Below, in pieces: positions 11,506 to 22,946 of a stretch of 64,000 nt of DNA. Position 1 is the first letter of the stretch, and each line of letters starts with the position of its first letter. The notes beneath the pieces were generated by a model, which had not been told where the DNA came from, did not search any database, and saw nothing but the letters and a program-made list of their open reading frames with translations. Source of the stretch: Rosa chinensis (Eukaryota > Streptophyta > Magnoliopsida > Rosales > Rosaceae). A program made the translations under genes and the position numbers. The stretch covers positions 2,480,001 through 2,544,000 of the forward strand of contig NC_037090.1 in the NCBI RefSeq assembly GCF_002994745.2, written 5' to 3'.

Positions 11506-11900
11506 TGTTAGATATGGATTATTGATAGAGGTTTCGGATTTGGTGCTCTTTGTTTTTTGTAAAGCATCTTGATTTGGATCAGTAGATTAGGGATAATACT
11601 AAAGGGAGTGGAATAATATGATATGACTGGAAATGAATTGCGTTCATGCTTTTTAGTATCTTTGCTTAGTACTCTTATTGAGTAACTGTCAGTCTTGGTT
11701 GTATCTATCTGTGGAGGAGAGTGAACTCACATGGTTAAAATGATTTTCTTCATCAACAATAGCACGTATGTATCCAGAAGGCTCTGCTTTTCAATTTTGA
11801 GCTAGTATTTATGAAATCGCATGTGGTTCCAATTAGTAGGTAATTGAGGGGTTGTTTAGTTGTGCACAGGGAGAATGTTTGGAGAACTAAGAAGTTCTGT
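11506..11900. repeat. Segmental duplication, copy 1 (isomerase 3' flank)
   Basis: This 3' flank matches 14,200-14,556 with moderate divergence and small indels. Shared stretches include the AAAGCATCTTGAT / AAACATCTTGAT region, TGGAAATGAAT / TAGAAATGAAT, the CTTCATGCTTTT region and AAAATGATTTTCTTCATCAAC / AAGATGATTTTCTCCATCAAC. It marks the left edge of a tandem duplication that also copied the EGF-like gene. Confidence 0.75.
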
Positions 11901-12540
11901 TGAAATATTTCTCTGAAAGGAGGTAAAACACAGGTTAAGGAAGCCTTTTCTTCAGTATTTTGAGTCTCATGAATGAAATGCAATTTGCATAGTCATTTGA
12001 TCTCTTTATTTGGGCACTGTGACCAAGTTGAAAGTGACAATAATCGCTAATGAACACCGGTTCATTGTTGAACAACTTAGGGTTCAGCTGTTCAGTGTTT
12101 GCCATACGAGCTGTGTGGCCATATATTTGCAAGGGAATTTATTAAGGTTAGCATATATTGTCTTAGAGAGACATCAGATACCTGTAGAAAATCTAATGAA
12201 GGGTCGGTGACATTTTCCGTGAAGTTACTTGAATCTTGTTAGCTAGTATAGTAACTATAGTTTGCTTGAATTCGTCGAGAATAATAGAGGAGGCGAAATG
12301 AAAGCCTGTACTCATAAGTCATAACTATCTTTCTACAAAGTTTAGTGGTCAATATATATGACAGTCATCAGCGTATGACTGTGTTTTGACTTGTTGATAC
12401 AAACACAAAATGAAGAACTGGGGAAAGATCAAGGAATGTTACAACAATCAAATTAACCTAGACCTAGTATTTCAAACTCATGTATGATGAAACTGGAACA
12501 AATGTACGGCGCAATCTCTTGTATGACAGCATTATCCACC
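11901..12540. other. 3' flank of EGF-like gene copy 1
   Basis: Non-coding. The part near 12,260-12,540 resembles the 3' flank of the second EGF-like gene (27,020-27,300), with shared blocks such as GAAAGCCTGTACTCATAA and TGTTACAACAATCAAATTAA / TTTCAACAATCAAATTAA. I see no other gene here. Confidence 0.6.
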
Positions 12541-13779
12541 CTATTTCCACAGGATCATACCCACAGACACCATCACTATAGTCACCAGCTGGAATTTTCC
12601 TGGCATAAACTCGGTAGCTGGAAAACAAGAATAAACAATTACGCCATCAATATATTGTGATCCCTTTTAAAGTCCATTGCATAAAGATGTTAACTTACAG
12701 AGCCTCAAAGTCAATTGTGAGCTCTTAGTATAGCGTTGAAATTGAAATTAATTAGTAGAATAACTACACCAACAGAGATCAAATTATTCAAATATGGGTG
12801 TTTTTTGGATAGTAATCTCACCTTTATTACTGTCATTCCCGTCAGAAGAGGTAGTTGAATTGGTAGTCGAATTCGCAACTGTGATTCCAAGGCGTTCACA
12901 GTCGGGTTTAAGTGTGCCTGAACAAGAAGATAGAAAACAGAGCTAGCTCCTATTAGTTTTTCCATCCTTCAGTTACTTTGTTTATAATTTTTTTTTTTTC
13001 GATGAAAATAGTAGTTTAATTTCTCTTACATTCACTGTAGCATGGGAATACTGTGACGTTGAGAAGATTCGACGCCCCTGAGTTGCATTTACACTCCGGT
13101 GTGTACACATAGGTTGAGTTCTTTACGCATGTACCTTCTCCGCAGTAAACCCAGTTGCAAGCTATACACAAAGCACAGAATTCAACAAGTTGGGGGATAA
13201 AAGACTGAACCAACAGATATGATGACTGTGGTTGGTTTTATGGTACTTACGGTCAAATGCAGATAAATTGCTTGGAAGTTGTGTGTAATCTGGAACTTTA
13301 GGGGGTGCTTGGCAATTGGTGTAGTCCAGGGTACCTGAAAAACCATGAAAAATGGGCAAAGATGAGTAGAAGCTAGCTTTAGAAGCACAAATTTCTACAC
13401 AAAAGAGCCAAGTACTTACAGTCAGGGATGACACAAGGGAGAAACTTGAGAGTATCGTTTCCTTCGGCGGTTCGCTTCCATCCAGTTTCACACTCACACG
13501 TATAGAGTAATGGCGCACTGGAGTTATAATTGCATGTTCCTCTTCCACACTCCACTTCTTTACATATTTCCTCTGTAAATTGAATTTTATTGAACAAGAA
13601 GGATATATAAGAAGAAAGAAACACAAGTTTGCATGCATATGTTTCGATTCAGAAGAGGATGAAATTCGGTACTTACTTGCAGCAGTAGGAGATATATCTG
13701 GCCAGTCCGCAGCAAAAGTAGCCATAGGTAGTAGTACAAGAACCGTAGCTAAAAAGGCCATGGAGTTGGAGAAAGCCAT
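12541..13779 (-). CDS. Secreted cysteine-rich EGF-like (notch-like) protein, copy 1, 214 aa
   Basis: Six exons in transcript order: 13779-13677, 13572-13420, 13334-13251, 13161-13030, 12917-12822 and 12617-12541. They sum to 645 nt in one frame. The N-terminus is a clear signal peptide (MAFSNSMAFLATVLVLLPMA, then TFAADW). Two cysteine-rich EGF-like segments follow: CKEVECGRGTC ... CECETGW, and CNWVYCGEGTC ... CKCNSG. Each has the C-x-C-x-G-x-G-x-C pattern and ends with a Phe-Pro-Cys turn. A Ser/Thr/Asn-rich stretch with several N-glycosylation sequons leads to a short hydrophobic C-terminus (FQLVTIVMVSVGMILWK), which could be a GPI-anchor signal. Similar plant proteins are annotated notch-like, without a known function. 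I chose the ATG at 13779 because copy 2 starts at the same place; an upstream in-frame ATG at 13806 would add nine residues ahead of the signal peptide. Confidence 0.87.
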
Positions 13780-13893
13780 TCTTTTCAGTTTCACTTTGAG
13801 GAACAATCAAAGAGAGTGATTGAATCTGATAGAAACTAAAGAATAAGTGGTGGATGCTGTTTCTGTTGTTGTTTATAATGGTACTTGCTCCTC

Positions 13894-13906
13894 TATATAT
13901 ATAAAG
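13894..13906 (-). promoter_or_regulatory. TATA box of EGF-like gene copy 1
   Basis: TTTATATATATAG on the minus strand, about 115 bp upstream of the start codon. The second gene copy has an equivalent element in the same position. Confidence 0.55.
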
Positions 13907-14199
13907 GTTCGAAAGCTGTTGAATATTTCTTAAACAAAGAATAAGGTTATGTGTAAAAATCAACACGTCTAGGTGGTATAACATAGACTGAAATTTGCGA
14001 AGCTTTCTATGGAGAAGCTTCTGCTGCCGGGCTGAGTCTTTAGACTGAAAGAAGCTTCCATGCTTCAATAAAGGTAAACAGGGTGCCGTAGTCACCTGTT
14101 CATGTTAAAACTTTCTAAATGAGACTTTTATTTATCTATTTATTTATTTATTTCAGATATGAATAATTGTTTTTATTTATTTATTTCCTTCAGGGTGTG
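13907..14199. other. Promoter of EGF-like copy 1 and duplication breakpoint
   Basis: The segment to about 14,128 is homologous to 28,970-29,222, upstream of copy 2 (shared GAAGCTTCT blocks around a GGGCTGA core). From 14,128 it passes into a TTTA-rich stretch that contains two copies of GTGAATAATTGTT / ATGAATAATTGTT. It then enters the second copy of the isomerase 3' flank. The TTTA-rich stretch is therefore the junction of the tandem duplication. Confidence 0.6.
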
Positions 14200-14556
14200 A
14201 ATAATTGTTAGATTTTTGGATTTGGGGCTCTTTTTCTTTGTAAAACATCTTGATGATCAATAGCTTAGAAATAGTACTAAAGTTGTAAACTTGAAATGTG
14301 GAAGAACCTGAAATAACTAGAAATGAATCACCTTCATGCTTTTGGTATCTTAGCTCATACTTTATGGATATCTATATATGGTGTAGGGTGAAGTACATGA
14401 TAAGATGATTTTCTCCATCAACTATAGCTCTAAGAGCTCTGCTTTTCCCAGTTTTAAATTTTCAACTCTGAACTAGAATTTTAGAGATTATGTCTATTTC
14501 GGATTAGAAGTTGAAGCTTGGGAATTGGGATCTTCTTTACTTATGCAGAATGGGAA
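14200..14556. repeat. Segmental duplication, copy 2 (isomerase 3' flank)
   Basis: Homologous to 11,506-11,900. It ends where the Copia LTR begins, near the shared string AATGTTTGGAG. The rest of the duplicated unit resumes after the transposon block at about 27,015. Confidence 0.72.
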
Positions 14557-14948
14557 TGTTTGGAGGGGGGAAAATAAAGAAAACAGAAGAGAGATCTGTC
14601 TCTTGCCCAAGATTAATATAACACACTGAAGAAGAACAAACCAGAAAGAGATACACACACAGCAATATGGCTGAATATAAACTTCACTGCTAAAAGAACA
14701 GAACTGGGTACAAAGAAGAGCTGCACAGCACGAGCTGTTGTTCTACAGTTCCTAACCAACTAAAAAACACTTAAAATACTGACTAAAGAAAGTTCTAGAC
14801 ATAAAGCATGCTGAGCATGCTACAACAGCAACATTGGAAGTAATGGAAAAGTAAAAGCATGCTGAGACAACATTGGAGATAACAAAAGGTAAAAGCATGC
14901 TGCAATATAAAACTTTTCAGTTTTCCAAAAAGGACTTTAAGCTTAACA
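14557..14948 (-). repeat. 3' LTR of the degenerate Copia element
   Basis: On the minus strand the LTR starts TGTTAAGC right after the polypurine tract AAGGGAGAG. The pol stop codon (TAA) lies inside the LTR start. The far end is taken at 14,557 (CA on the minus strand). That border is less certain, because the host copy at 11,880 also contains AATGTTTGGAG. Confidence 0.6.
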
Positions 14949-15137
14949 CTCTCCCTTAAAGTTGTTTTTGGAGATCAGCCCCAGCCTTGCACGAAGAAAC
15001 TCGAATGGACCTTTGGAGAGAGTCTTTGTAAAGATATCTGCAATATTAAGATCGCTTCTCACCTCCTTGTTGTCAATTGTTCCATCAAGAACCTTCTCTC
15101 GAATAAAATGATGCTCAATCTCAATGTGTTTAGTTCT
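14943..15137 (-). pseudogene. Copia RNase H C-terminus, fragment
   Basis: Encodes the end of the pol protein (KHIEIEHHFIREKV ... ADIFTKTL ... SKNNFKGEC, then stop). It joins the fragment at 18,033-18,123 once the insertion between them and one GTTCT copy are removed. Residues before KHIEIE in the long open frame belong to the inserted element and are not Copia. Confidence 0.85.
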
Positions 15138-16480
15138 TGTAATACTCCGAAAATTCATATTATTTTCCGATGACATTTTGGAATGATTTCGTGGCCATGA
15201 GCGAAAGTACGAAGCATAGAAGAGTTGTGAAATTAGTTCGATCGATTTTATTTCGAAAACGTATGTGATTTAGGGGGGTCTCAAAAAGTGACTTTTTATA
15301 CGTACCGAATTTGGGAAAATTTCCTTCATGAAATTTGTAGAGCTCGTCGATACGATCGCGTGCATATGTGGAACACAATATTCGGAGTTCGTATGAATAA
15401 GTTATGAATATTTGAAATTTGGGAATTTTCTATAAATATCAAAAAATCCAGAAATTTTCATTTAAGGACGAAACTTTATTTTTTTGCGTTTTGGTCCCTC
15501 CGGTCTCTCTCTCTCTCGACCTTCAGACTCGGCGGATTTCGCTCGACCCGACCCAGCCAGAACGGCCACTTCCCGGCATCCTCTGGCCACGACCCGGCCC
15601 ACTCCGTGATCGCTGCTCCAAGCCCAGCCCCCCTCTGGTGTTGGTTTGCTCCGATGCTGCCCCATAAGCTGGATCAAAGGCACTCCAGCCTTCGCCGACC
15701 CGACCCGACCGGAAAACACCTTTTTCGGCATCCCCTCGGCAGATGCTTCCTATATTCGTGATCTCCTCCTCATGCTGATCATCCCCATGTAAGTCTTTCA
15801 TCACGATTTTGTGTATAGAACGCTAGATCATGGTTTGACTTTTTCAACGTCCTTGATTCAATCTGGAATCTGATCAGACGGCTAAGATTAATCCAAACTT
15901 CAAAGCTTGATCTAGGACGATCTAGGCCTAACCAGACTTCGCTCCAGATATGAAAGTTGATCACCCTTTCATTTTGAAGAAGTTTGTAGTCGACGACTTT
16001 TGCATCGGAGGTGGTTGACCCGGCGTTGACCGACGCCATTGACCACCGGTTTGACCGCCGCTTGTGGCGGCGCGTCCGGCCTTATTTTTGTGTTCTGTTT
16101 TCAGTTTATTCATCTATGCATCCATACGAGCGTTTTGATATATTATAAGGTTATTTTAGAAAAAGTTGATAAATAGTGGATTTACGTTTTTACGTTTATC
16201 TTCGGTTTTCGATCTGTGAAGATCAGACGATCGGTTTTACTTCAAATTTTAATATGTTGATCGTATGACTGTCCCGGTGACTTTGTGAGGTCACGGACGA
16301 AGATCCGACCGTTGGATCTTCGTATAATTGTGATTTAGTGATTCGGAAGGTGATTCGTGAGAATCCGACCGTCGGATTTTCATGAAATTTTGTGGAGATG
16401 TTTATAAGGACGATTCAGGAAGATCCGACCGTTGGATCTTCGTGATATTTTTGGAGGATGATCCTAAGGGAGATCCGTGA

Positions 16481-16678
16481 GGATCCGACCGTTGGATCAT
16501 CATATAATTTCGATCCGACCGTTGGATCGTCTTTATTTTCGAATCCGACCGTTGGATCATCTTTATTTTCGAATCCGACCGTTGGTTCACCTTTATTTTC
16601 GAATCCGACCGTTGGATCGTCTTTATTTTCAAATCCGACCGTTGGATCGTCTTTATTTTAGAATCCGACCATTGGATT
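16481..16678. repeat. 30-bp tandem array with the dyad GATCCGACCGTTGGATC
   Basis: At least six units of about 30 bp, each with an (A/G)ATCCGACCGTTGGAT core followed by a CTTTATTTT-type spacer. The core is an imperfect palindrome. Isolated copies of the same core occur upstream from about 16,300. Confidence 0.85.
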
Positions 16679-17040
16679 GTACTATTTGTGTGGTTTATGA
16701 ATGATTTGCTAAGTTAAGATCGTATCTGATTAGGTGATTGACGGTTTGAGTTGGTGGACGATTGTGAATCGTTGTTTGAGCTGTTAAGAAGACGCAGCTG
16801 GATTAAAGGTGAGTAAACCTCACGTGGTTCATATTACGAACCGAGTACTTTTAATTAATTTATTTGTCGTAATTGTGTGAAAAATATTTATGGAATAAAT
16901 ATTTGTTTTAAATCATATGGACTTGATCAACTACGGTCCATAGGTAAGTAAAATGATTTTAAATTATACAAAATGAATTTCCAGTTTTTCTTGTATGAAT
17001 TATAGTTGGTATTAGTGATTATCCCTGAGCGGATGATTAC

Positions 17041-17041
<1 letters not shown>

Positions 17042-17076
<35 letters not shown>
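17042..17076. repeat. (AT)n microsatellite
   Basis: Uninterrupted alternating AT tract of about 35 bp inside copy A. The equivalent place in copies B and C holds only short TATATA runs, so the tract expanded after the copies separated. Confidence 0.9.
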
Positions 17077-17079
<3 letters not shown>

Positions 17080-17245
17080 CGTGGATATATATATGGAATG
17101 GTGTGACATTGAGGTGTGTGTGGAATTACGATAATTTGGTTGTGATATGATATTGTCTTGGAAATGGCCATGATTATTTATGATAATGTTATCCGATAAA
17201 TGTGTGTGCTAATCATGTTGACCTTCTGAGTTGATTAGAGAGTAG

Positions 17246-17472
17246 AAATGTAGTGCTCTGAGGACGGGAGAGTCCGAAGAACGCCGGTTAAATAATAACC
17301 GAGATGTAGTGCTCTGAGGACGGAGAGTCCAAAGAACGCCGGTTAAATAATAACAGAGATGTAGTGATCTGAGGACGGAAGAGTCGGAAGAACGCCGATT
17401 AAATAATAACCGAGATGTAGTGCTCTGAGGACAGGGAGAGTCCGAAGACCGCCGGTTAAATAATAACTGAGA
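17246..17472. repeat. 57-bp tandem array, four units
   Basis: Units begin GATGTAGTGCTCTGAGGAC, contain GAGAGTCC and AGAACGCCGGTTAAATAATAAC, and are repeated four times at 56-57 bp spacing. Related arrays lie at matching positions in the other two element copies, on the opposite strand. Confidence 0.85.
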
Positions 17473-18027
17473 TGACAGACAACGATGTAGTTAGAACTCT
17501 AACGTAGGGTCAAGTTGGACCAAAGTGGTGCTATGTGGGTTGGGTTTTGTAGGATCAGTGTAGTGTATTGTGATTTGAGGATTGTGAAAGTGTATTCCTT
17601 GTGGTTTTCCATGAGTGATTGATGTCTCTTTACAGATGTGTTATAGTTGGTTGATTTCGTGAGTTAAATGTTTTGTAAATTATTAAATCAACAGTTCTTT
17701 CTTGTTTACTCACGAGCTGTCAAAAGCTTACCGGGTTTGGTGTTGTTGCAATCCCAGTACACTATTCAAATTGTGTAGCGGGTAGTCCTGCAGGTCAGGA
17801 GGATCATGGCGGAGAGCGTGCGGATTAGAGTATTTGTTTTTGTTATTCAACCTTGTAAATTGTGAGGTGAGTGACGCTCAATTGGAGCTTTACAATTTAC
17901 TTTGTATAAGTGAGTTGTATTTTGTAATTTGAGGTTTTTAAGATTTGAAAACTTGAGTGGCGTGAGTTCTAGTGGTTTATTCATGTTTCGGATTTTGGAT
18001 TAGTTATTCAAAATTCGGGGCGTGACA

Positions 18028-18123
18028 GTTCTAGCATGGCACACTGGATTATAAGCAAGCTTGATGGCACTCTGATTATCACCAAACAGATCAGTAGCCT
18101 TATGAATTGGATGATAAACATCC
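18028..18123 (-). pseudogene. Copia RNase H fragment between two insertions
   Basis: A 96-bp island of the Copia pol gene (DVYHPIHKATDLFGDNQSAIK ... NPVCHA) left between elements A and B. It contains the conserved DNQSAI stretch of Copia RNase H. One copy each of the target duplications GTTCT and CATCC lies at its ends. Confidence 0.85.
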
Positions 18124-18637
18124 TGTCACGCCCCGAATTTTGAATAACTTTTTTCAAATCCGGAACATGAAAAATCAACTAACACATGAGTCACTCAAAT
18201 TCCAAAACGCAATTTATTTATTACAACTCAAATATACAACTTAAATATGTAAAGCTCAAATTGAGCATCACTCACCTCACTATTACAATCACTGTAAAAC
18301 TAAAACCATTACTCTAACCCGCACGATCACCGCTCTGAATCTCCTAACCTGCAAGACTTCCCGCTACACAATTTGAATAGTGTACCGGGAATTGCAACAA
18401 CACAAAACCAGGTAAGCTTTTTGCAAAGCTCGTGAGTAAATACGAAAGAATTGTTGATTTTATAACATGTTTATTTTAACTCAAGTAAAAATCAACAATC
18501 TCAACATCTGCAAGGAAACACCAAAACAAAACACGGAAAATCTCCAACTAATACATTTCCACAATTCTCTACCCACAATACTACCACTTTGGTCCAATTT
18601 GACCCTACGTTAGAGTTCTAACTACATCGCTGTCTGT

Positions 18638-18860
18638 CATCTCGGTTATTATCTAACCGGCGGTCTTCGGACACCCTGTCCTCAGAGCACTACATCTCGG
18701 TTATTATTTAACTGGCGTTCTTCGGACTCCCAGTCCTCAGAGCACTACATCTCGGTTATCATTTAACCGGCGTTATTCGGACTCCCAGTCCTCAGAGCAC
18801 TACATCTCGGTTATCATTTAACCGGCATTCTTCGGACTCTCAGTCCTCAGAGCACTACGT
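18638..18860. repeat. Tandem array of about 58 bp units in copy B
   Basis: Four units containing CATCTCGGTTAT, TTTAACCGGCGTT, CTTCGGACTCCCAGTCCTCA and GAGCACTA. This is the reverse complement of the 57-bp array in copy A. Confidence 0.85.
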
Positions 18861-19402
18861 CCCAACACTCTATACATCCCCCACTATCCATCATAAAAAC
18901 TACCTGACTCAGTGATGACAATCATCGCATATAAATATGGTAATTCACGTATAACGCCACATCTCAAACCATAATAATTAAATCAACACAATTTCACACT
19001 CTTCAATGTCACACCATTCCATATATATATCCACGTAAATATATATATACATAATCATCCGCTCAGGGATAATTACTAATACCAAATATAGTTCACGCAA
19101 GAAAACAGGAAATTCATTTTGTATAATTTAAAATCATTTTGCTTACCTATGGACTGTAGTTGATCAAGTCCATGTGATTAAAAACAAATATTTTTTCCAT
19201 AAATATTTTTCACACAATTACGACAAATAAATTAATTAAAGTGCAAGGTTCGTAATATGAACCACGTGAGATTTACTCACCTCTAATCCCGCTGCGTCTT
19301 CACTTTCACAATACCCACCAAAACCGCTCACCAAGGAAGACCGTCAATCACCTAGTCAAACATGATCCTAACTTAGCCAACAACTCATAAACAAAATTAA
19401 AC

Positions 19403-19632
19403 GATGATCCAACGGTCGGATCGAAATTATATGATGATCCAACGGTAGGATCCTCACGGATCGCCCATAGGATCATCCCCCAAAATTATCACGAAGATCC
19501 AACGGTCGGATCTTCCTGAATTATCCTTATCAACATCTCCACAAAATTTCATGAAAATCCGACGGTCGGATTCTCACGAATCGCCTTCCAAAACCCTATT
19601 TCACAATTATACGAAGATCCAACGGTCGGATC
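19403..19632. repeat. Dispersed dyad motifs GATCCAACGGTCGGATC in copy B
   Basis: Five or more copies of the 17-nt imperfect palindrome, here spaced by unique sequence rather than in a regular 30-bp array as in copy A. Confidence 0.8.
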
Positions 19633-20872
19633 TTCGCCCGTGACCTCACAAAGTCACCGAGACAGTCATACGATCAACATATCAAAACTACAAGTCCATC
19701 GGACGGTCCGATCTTCGAAAAACAATAATTAGATTATCGAAATCGATCGAAACCGCAAAAGGGCTGCCGGAAAAAGAAATCACATTTTTGACCCCCGGAG
19801 GTGGCCGGAAAAAGGGCAGCGCCGCCGCCGACCACCGCCAATGGTGTCGGGGCCTGGCTGCTCCTCTTCCTCTCATCAAGCTGAACAACTTTCATAACTA
19901 GCACGAAGTCTGAAAATGACCGGAAGGGGTCGAAAATTACCTTGAACAGTATGAAGGTGGCCGGAAAAGTTCCAGAAACCGGAGAGAATTTCCAGAAACC
20001 GGCGAGCTCGATTTTCGACGTAAAAACTTCAATTTCAGGCCTCAATTCCTTCTAGAGAGTTGTTAATAAAATCAAGAAGAACCCACTGGAAAAAGAATCA
20101 ATCAAAACGATGCACTACAGCTCGAGATATACCGATCGAAAGATTTTCGTTTCGGATCGAAAACGTACCGAGCTCCGACGAACGTGAAACCGGTCACTCT
20201 AGGTGCAATCCTCCTAGTATGATGATCAGCAGGTTGAGGGGAGTTCATGGAGCCAAGGATCGGAAGTTTTGGTGGCCGGAGCTAGGAGAAAACCGGCGTT
20301 GACCAAAATCGAGCTTTAATCGAAACCGTACCGCAGCCGCCGCTAGGGGCCGTGCCGCAGTTCAAGGTTGCCACAGATGGCTTCGGAGGAGGGAGGTGAA
20401 GCTGATGGAGGTGGTTTGGAGGAAAACGGTGGCCGGATGAGGAAGAACAAAGCCGGCGAAGCTTTGCTCTATTTTCCGTCGAGTTCGGGGGGAAGAGAGA
20501 GAACGGGGGGGGGGGGGGCTTTCCAGAAATGGAAGGCCGGCCAATATTTTTGGAAACTTCCAAAAATGGAAGTTTTATACCAAATTGGAAATTATTTCAA
20601 AAAATCATAACTAATTCATACGAACTCCGATTTTTGCGTTCCGCGTATGCACGTGATCGTATAGACGAGCTCTACAACTTTCATGAAGGAAATTTTCCCA
20701 AATTTGGTACGTATAAAAAGTCAATTTTTGAGACGCCCCTAAATACGTACGATTTCGAAATAAAATCGATCGAACTACTTCCACACTTCTCCAAGCTTCG
20801 TACAATCACCCATGACCACGAAATCATTCAAAAATGTCCTCGGAAAATAAATTGAATTTTCGGGGTATTACA

Positions 20873-22946
20873 CATCCTTAATAAGTCTTCGAAGCCAAAC
20901 ACACTCCTGTGCAGCAAGTGTAGCTGCCTTGTACTCTGCTTTAGTTTTAGATAAAACCACTGCATCTTGTTTCTTGCTGCACCAAGAAACACTTGTATTG
21001 TTGCACAGAAAGGCATAACCAGAAGTGGATCTTCTTTCGTCTAAATCTCCACCAAAATTAGCATCTGTATAGCCATTTAACAAGAAACCACCACCTCTTT
21101 TATAAAAGAGACCCAGATTAAGAGTACAATTAACATACTTGAGAATCTTCTTTGCTGCTTCTAGATGTGGCTTCCGAGGCTCTTGCAAGTATCGGCTTAT
21201 GAGCCCAACTGAAAAGGCAATGTCTGGCCTTGTGATTGTCAAATAAAGAAGACCACCAACAAGAGAACGATAAGACTTAGGATCTGGCAAGAGAGATCCT
21301 ACATCTCGCCTTAATTTCTCACTTATGTCAAGTGGAGTAGATCGTCTCTTGCTAAGTTTCAGGCCATATTTCTCAACCAACTTCTTAGCATAACCTTCTT
21401 GTGATAACAGAACACCATCCTTCATATTTTTCACTTCTAAACCAAGAAAATGGCTTAGCTCACCCAAAATCTTCATATCGAACCGAGTAGATAATTCTGC
21501 CCTTAGCTTTGCAATCTCACCTTCATCACTTCCGGTTGCTATCATATCATCCACATATAAAAGGACCACCATATGCAAGTCTCCATCCTTCTTAACAAAA
21601 AGACTTGAATCTGCATCTGTAGAATGATAACCACAGAATTGTAGAAATTCTGCAATCTTCCCGTACCATGCTCTCGGAGCTTGCTTTAAACCATATAAAG
21701 CTTTCTTGAGTTTGCACACATAACTTGGATGAGCTTTTGATGTGTAGCCTATTGGTTGCTCCATATAGATATCCTTGTCAAGATCACCATATAGAAATGC
21801 ATTTTTCACATCGAGCTGCCATAGCTTCCAACCTTGAGAGGCTGCCAAGGAAATCACAACACGAACAGATGTCATCTTTGCAACGGGATTGAAAGTCTCC
21901 TCATAATCTTCTCCATAGCTTTGAGAGAAACCACGAGCAACCAATCTAGCTTTAAATCTGTCCACACTTCCTTCAGCTTTTCTTTTCAACTTGTAAACCC
22001 ATTTACATGTGATGGGATTCACATGATCTGGTTTTGGAACAAGATCCCAAGTCTCATTCTTAATGAGAGCTTTCATTTCTTCATCCATGGCTTGCCTCCG
22101 TTGATTACTTCCTTTAGCTTCCACATAACCAGAAGGTTCTTCATCATCAATTGGCCCTGTAAAGAAGCAAGAATAAGTGCTTGTGAAGTTTTCGTCTTGA
22201 TATCGTGCCGGCTTGGTGATATTTCTTCTTGGCCTTTGATTTGCTCCAACACTTGCATCACCATCTTCTGGAACTCTTCCATCTTCAATTTCTTCTTCAT
22301 TTTCAGCATTAATGCTCCCCCTTTCACCTTGCTGCAAATCAGATGAAGGCAAGTGAATACTAGGAGCATTTGAGGATGTAGGCAATTCAACAATTTCAGA
22401 TTCTTGCCAATTTGTATCTCCACCACCAGCTGCACCATAATATGAAGAGATTTCATCAAATACAACATCTCTCGACACAACAAAATTGTGAGTGATAGGA
22501 TCCATGCATTTCCAGCCCTTTTTCCTTTCATCGTACCCAATAAATATGCATTTTTTCGCCTTTGCATCCAGCTTCCCTCTTCTAGAGTCCGGCACATGAA
22601 CATAGCAAATTGAGCCAAACACTTTGAAATGCTTTACACTAGGCTTCTCTCCAAACATCAGCTCATAAGGTGTCTTCATGTTATTTGGACTCAAAGGCAA
22701 CCGATTGATTACATAGGCTGCACACATCATACCCTCCGCCCATAAGGCCTTGGGTAAATTTTTGGCATGTAACCAGCTTCTACATGTCTCCGTGAGATGC
22801 CGGATCTTCCTTTCTGCGATGCCATTTTGCTGGGGGGTTTCTGCACAAGAAAACTCTCTTCTTATCCCAAACCGATGACAAAAAGAAAAAAATTCATCAG
22901 AGATGAACTCTCCCCCATTGTCGGTTCGCAGCCTCTTAATTTTCAA
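20873..22946 (-). pseudogene. Copia integrase C-terminus, reverse transcriptase and RNase H
   Basis: Open pol segment. It starts in the integrase core (RTDNGGEF, QQNGIAERK), passes a connection region, and enters reverse transcriptase (WKLWQLDVKNAFLYGDL; active site LYVDDMIATGSD near frame residue 460). It ends in RNase H at AAQECVWLRRLIKD, where element B interrupts it. It is out of frame with the upstream gag-integrase part because of a small insertion near 22,945. Sequence shows the family clearly; it cannot be functional. Confidence 0.9.

Larger units (their letters stand above)
15138..18027 (-). mobile_element. LTR-like non-coding element, copy A (2.89 kb)
   Basis: Bounded by TGTAATACTCCGAAAATTC and ...TTCGGGGCGTGACA, and flanked by the exact 5-bp duplication GTTCT (15,133-15,137 and 18,028-18,032). 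The ends are TG...CA and form an imperfect inverted repeat. A 5-bp target duplication and TG...CA ends fit an LTR retrotransposon, so this is most simply a solo LTR of a long-LTR family. I see no transposon protein in it. It contains two tandem-repeat arrays and an AT microsatellite, listed separately. By alignment with copies B and C, whose orientation is taken as starting TGTCACGCC, it lies on the minus strand. Confidence 0.82.
18124..20872 (+). mobile_element. LTR-like non-coding element, copy B (2.75 kb)
   Basis: Starts TGTCACGCCCCGAATTTTG and ends TTTTCGGGGTATTACA, flanked by the exact 5-bp duplication CATCC (18,119-18,123 and 20,873-20,877). Same family as copy A but inserted in the opposite direction, only 96 bp away. 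No transposon protein is encoded. A G-run lies at about 20,506. Solo LTR is the simplest reading. Confidence 0.82.

Noticed and set aside
17246..17472. Regular repeat arrays resembling a CRISPR array
   Set aside because: Units are tandem without unique spacers, the host is a plant, and the arrays lie inside a transposable element.
21834..22346. A 170-aa plus-strand frame
   Set aside because: It is antisense to Copia reverse transcriptase and integrase sequence and has no domain of its own.
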